Below, piece after piece: positions 58,052 to 64,000 of a stretch of 64,000 nt of DNA. The notes beneath the pieces were generated by a model. That model was not told the DNA's origin, did no database searches, and worked only from the letters and a program-made list of their open reading frames with translations. Within the stretch, counting starts at the first letter, position 1. The number at the start of each line of letters is the position of its first letter. Origin of the DNA: Halopenitus salinus (GTDB lineage: Archaea > Halobacteriota > Halobacteria > Halobacteriales > Haloferacaceae); the NCBI RefSeq assembly GCF_042662125.1, contig NZ_JBHSXL010000006.1, forward strand, positions 62,001-126,000, given 5' to 3'. Both the position numbers and the translations under genes were made by a program.

Positions 58052-58858
58052 ATGACCGACGTCGAGATCCCCGCGGACCACCCGCGCTACGAGTCGCTCG
58101 TGACGCGACACCGGATCGAGGCGGGCATCGAGAAGGGGATCACCTCGAGGCAGGGGCTGATCGCACAGGGGCGCGGGGAGGCGTTCGACTACCTGCTCGG
58201 CGAGCGAACCATCCCGTCGGCGAGGGCGGCAGAACGCGCGGCGGCCGCGCTCCTGCTTTCGGCCGATCATCCCGTGCTCTCGGTGAACGGAAACGTGGCG
58301 GCGCTCGTCCCCGAGGAGATCGTCGAACTCGCGGCGGCGACGGAGGCCGACCTCGAGGTGAACCTGTTCAACCGCACGGAAGAGCGGATGGAACGGATCG
58401 CAGAACACCTCCGCGAGCACGGGGCGACCGAGGTGAAGGGCCTCGCGGGCGACGGCCGGATCCCGGGGCTCTCCCACGAGCGGGCGACGGTCGACGCCGA
58501 CGGGATCGGGGCGGCCGACGTCGTGCTCGTTCCCTTAGAGGACGGCGACCGCGCCGAGGCGCTCGCGTCGACCGGGAAGACGGAGATCGTGATCGACCTC
58601 AATCCCGGCTCGCGGTCGTCCCGCTCCGCGGCCGTCCCGATCGTCGACAACATCGTGCGGGCGATCCCGAACGTGACGCGCCACGCCCGCGAGCTCTCGG
58701 ACGCGCCGATCGAGGAGCTACAGTACGTGATCGACTCCTTCGACCGCGAGGAGGCGCTCGAGGCGGCCGAGACGGCCATCCGACGGGGATCATTCGACGA
58801 CGACGGGGACGCGGAAGCGGACGGCCGGAACGACGACGCGGAAGCGAACGACGAGTGA
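58052..58858 (+). CDS. 4-Phosphopantoate--beta-alanine ligase (phosphopantothenate synthetase)
   Basis: A 268-residue archaeal enzyme joining 4-phosphopantoate with beta-alanine using ATP, the second archaea-specific step to CoA. It opens IPADHPRYESLVTRHRIEAGIEKGITS, followed by GRGEAFDYLLGERT, SVNGNVAALVPEEIVEL and EADLEVNLFNRTEER, the conserved order. The C-terminus is a 25-residue acidic tail. The first step, pantoate kinase, is encoded at 48581. The gene converges with the GST-family gene one base away from its stop. Confidence 0.95.
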   Translation: MTDVEIPADHPRYESLVTRHRIEAGIEKGITSRQGLIAQGRGEAFDYLLGERTIPSARAAERAAAALLLSADHPVLSVNGNVAALVPEEIVELAAATEADLEVNLFNRTEERMERIAEHLREHGATEVKGLAGDGRIPGLSHERATVDADGIGAADVVLVPLEDGDRAEALASTGKTEIVIDLNPGSRSSRSAAVPIVDNIVRAIPNVTRHARELSDAPIEELQYVIDSFDREEALEAAETAIRRGSFDDDGDAEADGRNDDAEANDE

Positions 58859-58859
58859 C

Positions 58860-59894
58860 TCACTCCGCCTCGATCGAGGAGGCCGACGCGAACGGGTCCT
58901 CGCCGAGGCGGTCGCGGTCGTGGGACGCCTCGAAGTCGAGGTCGGGACCGCGGGCGACGACGCCGGAGGGGTTGACGTCCGGGTGGGTCGTGTAGTAGTG
59001 TTCGGTGATGTGGTCCAGCTCCACCGTCTCCGCGACGCCCGGAAGCTGGTAGAGGTCCCGTAGGTACCCCCAGAGGTGCTCGTACTCGTGGATGGCCCGG
59101 ACGTTGCACATGAAGTGGGTGTGGTAGACGTGATCGAAGCGGATGAGCGTCGTGAACATGCAGACGTCCGCCTCCGTGAACCGGTCGCCGGCCAGGAACC
59201 GCCGGTCCGCGAGCACCTCGTCCCACCGGTCGAGAGCTCCGAAGAGGTCGTCGATGGCCTCGTCGTAGGCCTCCTGGGAGGTCGCGAAGCCGGCGCGGTA
59301 GACGCCGTTGTTGATCGGCTCGTAGATCTCCGTGATGATCTCGTCGACGCGGTCGACCGCCGCCTCGTCCTCCGGTAGGAGCCGGCGGCCGTTTCCGAGG
59401 TCGCCGAAGGCGGTGTCGAGCATCCGGAGGATCTCGCGGGACTCGTTGTTGACGATGGTGTCCTCGACGGTGTCGTAGAGGACGGGCACCGTCACGCGGC
59501 AGGTGGCCTCGGGGTCCGCGCGCACGTACAGCTCGCGGAGGTAGTCGCTATCGTGGACGCGGTCGCGGGTACAGCCCGCCTTCTCGGGGGTGAACTGCCA
59601 GCCGTCGTCCCCGCGCCAGGGGTCGACGACGGAGACGTCGATGACGTCCTCGAGGTCGAGCATCGAGCGGGCCAGCAACGCGCGGTGGGCCCACGGACAC
59701 GCGTAGGAGACGTACAGGTGGTACCGTCCGGGTTCCGGCTGGAAGCGGTCGTCCGGCTCCGCGTCGACGTGAGAGGGGACCTCAGATCCGGCGACCCAGT
59801 TCCGAAAGGTGGTCGTCTGTCGGGTGAACGCGCCGGAATCGTCGGTCGACTCGTGGGCGTCCACGCGCCACTCGCCGTTCACGAGCTTGTTCAT
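58860..59894 (-). CDS. Xi-class GST-like protein (glutathionyl-hydroquinone reductase family)
   Basis: A 344-residue protein of the YqjG/ECM4 family. The N-terminal thioredoxin-like domain has the redox Cys66 in YVSYACPWAHRALLAR and the segment GWQFTPEKAGCTRDRVHDSDYLRELY; the C-terminal helical domain has GVYRAGFATSQEAYDEAI and ADVCMFTTLIRFDHVYHTHFMCN. The enzymes reduce glutathionyl-hydroquinones; in an organism without glutathione another low-molecular thiol would be used. Length and order are normal. Confidence 0.93.
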   Translation of the reverse strand: MNKLVNGEWRVDAHESTDDSGAFTRQTTTFRNWVAGSEVPSHVDAEPDDRFQPEPGRYHLYVSYACPWAHRALLARSMLDLEDVIDVSVVDPWRGDDGWQFTPEKAGCTRDRVHDSDYLRELYVRADPEATCRVTVPVLYDTVEDTIVNNESREILRMLDTAFGDLGNGRRLLPEDEAAVDRVDEIITEIYEPINNGVYRAGFATSQEAYDEAIDDLFGALDRWDEVLADRRFLAGDRFTEADVCMFTTLIRFDHVYHTHFMCNVRAIHEYEHLWGYLRDLYQLPGVAETVELDHITEHYYTTHPDVNPSGVVARGPDLDFEASHDRDRLGEDPFASASSIEAE

Positions 59895-60214
59895 ACGGGA
59901 CCGACGGGCGCGATCGTGTTAACGGTTGCTGGGACGAGCGAGTCCGAGAGTCCGACGATGGGAGGACGGTCGGTCGCGAACTAAACAGCAGGCGTCGTGG
60001 GAGCGACCGCGGAGAACGTGAAAGCGAGGGGAAACGGATTGATCCTCATATGTGGAACCATTAGTTGAATAGTTCCAAAGTGTATCGGGATATAGCATAT
60101 ATAAATAAACTGTTTCCTTATACAGATTGAAGAACACACAAGAATTCCAAGTATTCTATCCAATACCCACGGAACAATTATACCGGAGTGGACGAACGAT
60201 GCGATCGTGATACG
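59895..60214. promoter_or_regulatory. AT-rich control region upstream of amiE
   Basis: A 320-bp gap, strikingly AT-rich from 60040 to 60190. It has an imperfect palindrome TGGAAC-N13-GTTCCA at 60053-60077, with further pairing ATT/AAT inside, and a strong TATA-like ATATATAAATA at 60097-60106. The implied leader before the amiE ATG is about 80 nt. No small gene is convincing here; the composition suggests either a regulatory island or transferred DNA with amiE. Confidence 0.6.
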
Positions 60215-61294
60215 ATGAGACACGGAGACGTTTCCTCCTCGAGCGACACCGTCGGCGTGGCAGTTCACCAGACCGCGGCGCCGAGTCCCGACTCCACGGA
60301 GGAAGTGCTCGAACAGTGCGAGACCATCGCCGACCGGATCGAGGGGATCACGACCGGCGCGCCCGGCGTCGATCTGGTGATCTTCCCGGAGTACTCGACG
60401 CAGGGGATCACCTACGACGAGGACCAGATGATGGAGCTGGCGACCGAGGTTCCGGGCCCCGAGACGGAGATCTTCTCGCGGGCCTGCGAGGAACACGGCG
60501 TCTGGGGGGTCTTTTCGATCACCGGCGAGAAACACGAGGACCATCCCGACCGGAACCCGTACAACACCCTGATCCTGATCGACGACGAGGGGGAGATCAG
60601 ACAGAAGTACCGAAAGATCCTGCCGTGGTGTCCGATCGAGGGCTGGACCGCGGGCGAGGAGACCTACGTCACGGAGGGGCCGAAGGGGCTGAAGATCAGC
60701 CTCATCATCTGTGACGACGGGAACTACCCGGAGATCTGGCGCGACTGCGCCTACAAGGGCGCGGAGCTGATCGTCCGCTGTCAGGGGTACATGTATCCGG
60801 CGGCCGAGCAGCAGGAGATCGTCGCGCGACACGCGGCGTGGTCGAACAACGCCTACGTCGCCGTGGCGAACCTCGCGGGCAACGACGAGGTCTACTCCTT
60901 CTTCGGGAAGTCGAACATCGTCGGCTTCGACGGCCGGGTCCTCGGCGAGTGCGGCAGCGACGGGAACGTCTGGCAGTACGCGGAGCTTTCCGTCCCGGCG
61001 ATCCGCGACGCCCGGGCGAACTGGCAGAGCCAGAACCACCTCTACAAGCTGTTGCATCGCGGGTACACCTCGAGTGAGGCGGCCGGCCTCGGCGACGGCG
61101 AGTCCGCGAACCCGTTCTCGTTCTACGAGGACTGGGTGACCGATCCGGAGGCCGCCGAGGAGCGGATCGAGGAGATCACCAGGTCGACGACCGGCACCGC
61201 GGACGCCCCGATCGAGGGGCTCACGACGGACGAGGAGGAGGAGCCGTCGGAGTCCGCCGAGCCGGAGTCGGTCGAGGTCCCGAGCGACGACTGA
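60215..61294 (+). CDS. amiE: Aliphatic amidase AmiE
   Basis: A 359-residue nitrilase-fold amidase that hydrolyses short aliphatic amides to acid and ammonia. The catalytic triad falls exactly at the positions known from Pseudomonas AmiE: Glu59 (FPEYS), Lys134 (KYRKILPWCP) and Cys166 (LIICDDGNYPE). Close agreement runs through EIFSRACEEHGVWGVFSITGE and RCQGYMYPA, so the match to bacterial AmiE is strong over most of the length. A 25-residue acidic tail is the halophile-specific part. The ATG at 60215 gives the family start MRHGD. Bacterial-type family in an AT-rich flank suggests transfer. Confidence 0.95.
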   Translation: MRHGDVSSSSDTVGVAVHQTAAPSPDSTEEVLEQCETIADRIEGITTGAPGVDLVIFPEYSTQGITYDEDQMMELATEVPGPETEIFSRACEEHGVWGVFSITGEKHEDHPDRNPYNTLILIDDEGEIRQKYRKILPWCPIEGWTAGEETYVTEGPKGLKISLIICDDGNYPEIWRDCAYKGAELIVRCQGYMYPAAEQQEIVARHAAWSNNAYVAVANLAGNDEVYSFFGKSNIVGFDGRVLGECGSDGNVWQYAELSVPAIRDARANWQSQNHLYKLLHRGYTSSEAAGLGDGESANPFSFYEDWVTDPEAAEERIEEITRSTTGTADAPIEGLTTDEEEEPSESAEPESVEVPSDD

Positions 61295-61368
61295 GGGAGC
61301 GGTCGCCGCGCTCGAGCCCGAAGGCGAGCCCCACGGAACTTAAGCCCGCAGCGGCCCAATCCGGGAGC

Positions 61369-61524
61369 ATGCCCGCGACGAAGGAGGTCAAATGCGAGAG
61401 CGCCGACTGCGAGCTCGACATGTTCGAGAACCACTACACCTACGACGTCCCGGAGGACCACTCGGTCGACGACCTGCGGTGTCCCTACTGCGGCGGCCGG
61501 GCCCTCTCCGTCATCGAGGTGTGA
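61369..61524 (+). CDS. Small zinc-ribbon protein (51 residues)
   Basis: ATG at 61369 opens a 51-residue frame: Cys9 and Cys14 in KCESADC, then CPYCGG near the end, so four cysteines for one zinc. It ends ALSVIEV. Such small haloarchaeal zinc-finger proteins are frequent but uncharacterised. Its stop is one base before the Hsp20-like ATG, so they form an operon; it may help the chaperone or simply be co-expressed. Confidence 0.8.
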   Translation: MPATKEVKCESADCELDMFENHYTYDVPEDHSVDDLRCPYCGGRALSVIEV

Positions 61525-61525
61525 G

Positions 61526-61927
61526 ATGCCGGCGTTCCTCTCCGCCGGCAGACGGACGGTGAAGGGCGTCCTCGAGCGCGTCGGACGCGGCTGGGGAAAG
61601 TACCAGGAACGGCGCCCCCTCGATCACGACCTGCTGGAGAGCGACGACGCCTACCTCGTCGTCTTCGACGCGCCGGGGATCCACGGGGACGACGTCGACG
61701 TTCGGTTCGTCGACCGAACGATCGAGGTCACGCTCCGGCGCCCCGTCGATCAGGAACGCCGGAGCGGGTTCGACCTCGTCTTTCCGGGACGGGGACGCAC
61801 GCTCGCCGGCAGCGTCACGCTCCCCCCGGAGGCCCGCGTGACGCCGCGCGGCGCGAACGCGACGGTCACCCGGGCCGGAACCCTCGAGGTGGAGATCCGA
61901 AAGACCGACGCCGCGGCGAGCGGATAG
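61526..61927 (+). CDS. Small heat-shock protein, Hsp20/alpha-crystallin family
   Basis: A 133-residue protein with the alpha-crystallin domain: DAYLVVFDAPGIHGDDVDVRF, TIEVTLRRPV and the closing segment GSVTLPPEARVTPRGANATVTRAGTLEVEI. It has no C-terminal I-x-I anchor, which is often missing in the short haloarchaeal forms. It would hold unfolding proteins during heat or salt stress. It is coupled to the small zinc protein upstream. Confidence 0.88.
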   Translation: MPAFLSAGRRTVKGVLERVGRGWGKYQERRPLDHDLLESDDAYLVVFDAPGIHGDDVDVRFVDRTIEVTLRRPVDQERRSGFDLVFPGRGRTLAGSVTLPPEARVTPRGANATVTRAGTLEVEIRKTDAAASG

Positions 61928-61933
61928 TCGGAG

Positions 61934-63397
61934 CTACTTCTCCGCTGACTCCGAATCGCGCGCGTCGGGGCCGTCGTTCGACCCGCCCCTCGTAGCCGAT
62001 CCACCCTCCACATCCGAATCGTCCTCCGAGTTCGTTCCGGCCCCCGCGTCCGGATCCGAATTCGCCTCCGGCCTGAGGATCACGGCCGAGACGCGCATCC
62101 CCTCGACCTCGGAGACCTCCAGTTCGTGCTCGCCGACGATCACCCGGTCGCCGACCTCCGGGGGTCGACCGAGCCTCGAGAGGACCAGTCCGCCGACGGT
62201 CTCGACCGTGTCGGTCGCGAAGTCGGTTCCGAGTTCGTCGTCGAGCGCCGAGAGCGCGAGCCCGCCGTCGACCACCGCTGGGCCGTCCTCGGGGCGGTCG
62301 ATCCCCGGTTCGCGACCGCGAACGTCGAACTCGTCGCGGATGTCCCCGACGACGACCTCCACGATGTCCTCGATCGTGACTATCCCCTCGAGGACGCCCC
62401 ACTCGTCGATGACCGCCGCCATCTGCGCGTGTCGGTCCTGGAGGTCCGAAAGCAGCGTCGCGACGTTGGTCGTCTCCGGGACGACGTGGATGTCGCGGGC
62501 GATGTCGCCGGCGGTGGCCGCGGACTCGGTTCCGGTCCCGTTCGGCGAGCCGTCGACGAGCTGGATCGCCCGCACGACGTCCTTTGCGTCGACGAGGCCG
62601 ACGACCTGGTCGGGATCGTCAGCGTCCACGACGGGATAGCGGGTGTGGCCCGACTCGACGATGATCGATCGGAGGTCGACGAGCGAGGCGTCGGCGGGAA
62701 CGGTTCGCACGTCGGGACGCGGAACCATCACCTCGCGGGCGACGACGTCGTCGAGCTGGAAGACGCGCTCTATCATCTCGACCTCCTCGGCGGCGACGTG
62801 ACCCTCGTCTCCGGCGTTCGAGAGCGCCATTCGAAGCTCCGTCTCGGTGAGCGTCTCGTCCGTCTCGGAGGCGGGGGGAACGCCGATCAGGCGCGTGAAG
62901 GCGTTGGCGGTCCCGTTGAACACCACGATCCCGGGATAAAACAGGTAGTAGAAGAGGTGCATCGGCGCCGCGACGAGCAGCGCGATCCGCTCGGCCTGGG
63001 CGATGGCGATCGTCTTGGGTGCGAGCTCGCCGAAGACGACGTGGAGGAACGTGATCACGCCGAATCCGATCGCGAAGGCGACGAGGTGGACCAGGCTGGC
63101 GGGCAGAAATTCGCCGAGCACGGGCTCGATGATCGCCGCGACCGCGGGCTCGCCGATCCACCCGAGTCCGAGCGAGGCGATCGTGATCCCGAGTTGGGTC
63201 ACGGCCAGGTAATCGTCGAGGCTGTCCATCGCCTCCTGGAGCAGTCCCGCGCCGGCTTTGTCCTTCGCGACGGCCTCCTCCACGGCGGTCGCGCGGACCC
63301 GAACGTACGCGAACTCGGAGGCGACGAAGAAGCCGTTCAACGCGACGAGCACGAGCGCCGCGAGGATCCGGCCGACCGAGAGCGCGACGTCTACCAT
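61934..63397 (-). CDS. CNNM/CorC-type membrane protein (third copy)
   Basis: A 487-residue protein with an N-terminal DUF21 domain (NGFFVASEFAYVRVRATAVEE, ALVHL-type helix 3, FGELAPKTIAIAQAERIALL), the EEVEMIERVFQLDDVVAREVMVPR linker, a CBS pair (about 215-345) and a CorC_HlyC domain (about 370-460), then an acidic tail. Its third helix carries the family APKT motif. It converges with the Hsp20 gene, 6 bp apart. Confidence 0.93.
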   Translation of the reverse strand: MVDVALSVGRILAALVLVALNGFFVASEFAYVRVRATAVEEAVAKDKAGAGLLQEAMDSLDDYLAVTQLGITIASLGLGWIGEPAVAAIIEPVLGEFLPASLVHLVAFAIGFGVITFLHVVFGELAPKTIAIAQAERIALLVAAPMHLFYYLFYPGIVVFNGTANAFTRLIGVPPASETDETLTETELRMALSNAGDEGHVAAEEVEMIERVFQLDDVVAREVMVPRPDVRTVPADASLVDLRSIIVESGHTRYPVVDADDPDQVVGLVDAKDVVRAIQLVDGSPNGTGTESAATAGDIARDIHVVPETTNVATLLSDLQDRHAQMAAVIDEWGVLEGIVTIEDIVEVVVGDIRDEFDVRGREPGIDRPEDGPAVVDGGLALSALDDELGTDFATDTVETVGGLVLSRLGRPPEVGDRVIVGEHELEVSEVEGMRVSAVILRPEANSDPDAGAGTNSEDDSDVEGGSATRGGSNDGPDARDSESAEK

Positions 63398-63675
63398 CGG
63401 TCCTCCGGTCGGTGACTATTGCGTCGGCGTGCATCGGACTGGCGTGGCCATCGAGCGGTGCGGCCTCGACGGCTCGACTGGCGGGTCGGGGGCGGTCCGT
63501 GATCGAACATACGTCCCCTTCAGTCGGTCGCCACTAAACGGTACTGTCCGAGAGCGGAGTGTCCGATCGCACCAACGGACACCCGTTTCTTCCGACGGTT
63601 GCGTCGAAAGCTAATCGACGGAGCGGCCCGAATCCACCGCAACGGCTTTCCGAAAGCCTCCGGAATCGGTCCGCC

Positions 63676-64000
63676 ATGGAACGCCACGACATGCCGGTGC
63701 AGATCGACGGATCGATCGGCGATCGGATCCTCACGGAGTTCCTCGAGGACGTGATCGCGGCGATCCCGCAAGTCATCGCCGGCGTGGTCTTCTTGATCCT
63801 GGCGTTCGTGGTGATCAAGCTCGCGCTCGCCGCCACGCGAACCGCGTTCGACCGGATCTATCCCGAGGAGCAGCGACTCATCGTCGACCTCTCCGTGGCG
63901 GTCGTCGGGCTATTCTTATGGTTCGGCGCGGCGCTCGCGCTGTTGAAGATCGTCGGCCTCGGCGACGTCGCCGCGAGCCTCGGAACCGCCGGCGGGTTCA
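63676..64000 (+). CDS. MscS-like mechanosensitive channel or TM-helix-domain protein, N-terminal part
   Basis: About 108 residues before the window ends. After a short polar start (MERHDMPVQIDGS), there are two hydrophobic segments, IAAIPQVIAGVVFLILAFVVIKLALAA and LIVDLSVAVVGLFLWFGAALALLKIVGL, followed by GDVAASLGTAGGF, which matches the beginning of the pore-lining helix of MscS-like proteins. The rest is missing, so the class is a strong inference. Confidence 0.75.
   Translation, partial: MERHDMPVQIDGSIGDRILTEFLEDVIAAIPQVIAGVVFLILAFVVIKLALAATRTAFDRIYPEEQRLIVDLSVAVVGLFLWFGAALALLKIVGLGDVAASLGTAGGF

Noticed and set aside
63398..63675. Gap of 278 bp between the third CNNM gene and the MscS-like gene
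   Set aside because: No coding or RNA signal recognised; it must hold two divergent promoters, but no element stands out clearly enough to annotate.

Overview
The window is a 64-kb piece of a haloarchaeal chromosome, most like Halorubrum and its relatives. Evidence: very high GC, acidic proteins with Asp/Glu-rich tails, archaea-only enzymes (archaeal AlaRS and LonB, TiaS, pantoate kinase, phosphopantothenate synthetase, DHQ synthase II, geranylgeranyl-type prenyl synthase, L15e) and a ubiquitin-like SAMP system. It is gene-dense, with mostly short gaps. I see no rRNA, tRNA, IS element, prophage or CRISPR array. The only clear mobile elements are two inteins.

Layout. 1-9.1 kb, mostly minus: cut acyl-CoA dehydrogenase, glutamine amidotransferase, alaS with an alpha/beta hydrolase, rlmE, LLM oxidoreductase, GNAT, a SAMP2-redoxin fusion and an octapeptide-repeat coiled-coil membrane protein. 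9.2-18.6 kb: PiT phosphate carrier, rfcS with two inteins, phosphodiesterase, a 42-aa membrane protein with a second PiT carrier, and a CNNM protein. 18.9-26.9 kb: thiol/redoxin pair, Sua5, Cas4-like protein, RHH regulator with a queuosine-precursor transporter, DCC protein, threonine aldolase, large Fe-S membrane oxidoreductase. 26.9-29.1 kb: biotin ECF transporter behind a BirA-type operator. 29.4-37.2 kb: L15e, UbaA, aspartoacylase-like protein, threonine-synthase-like enzyme, TiaS, CNNM protein, HTH regulator. 37.3-50.9 kb: DoxX, glutaredoxin, purine permease, GfcR, prenyl synthase, PUA protein, NcsA, SDR, NMN adenylyltransferase, LonB, CPBP protease, pantoate kinase, AspRS. 51-64 kb: zinc-ribbon membrane protein, archaeal aromatic and trp genes, MGMT-like protein, phosphopantothenate synthetase, Xi-class GST, aliphatic amidase, small heat-shock protein, third CNNM protein, start of an MscS-like channel.

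How they fit together. Three parts of the archaeal ubiquitin-like/tRNA-thiolation system are present though not in one operon: SAMP2 (8.5 kb), its E1 UbaA (30.1 kb) and NcsA (42.6 kb). ADH synthase, DHQ synthase II and trpC-trpB-trpA form a minus-strand aromatic cluster. Pantoate kinase and phosphopantothenate synthetase give both archaea-specific steps of CoA synthesis.

Most notable: (1) SAMP2 whose diglycine is internal, fused to a CxxC redoxin domain; (2) an rfcS intein carrying an apparent PD-(D/E)XK nuclease with NUMOD3-like and zinc-finger segments, next to a second intein with a decayed LAGLIDADG domain; (3) a near-consensus BirA operator over the bioY promoter; (4) enzyme-family members with a replaced key residue (alpha/beta hydrolase, MGMT-like, redoxin, TrpA); (5) eight GATC sites at exactly 10-bp spacing.
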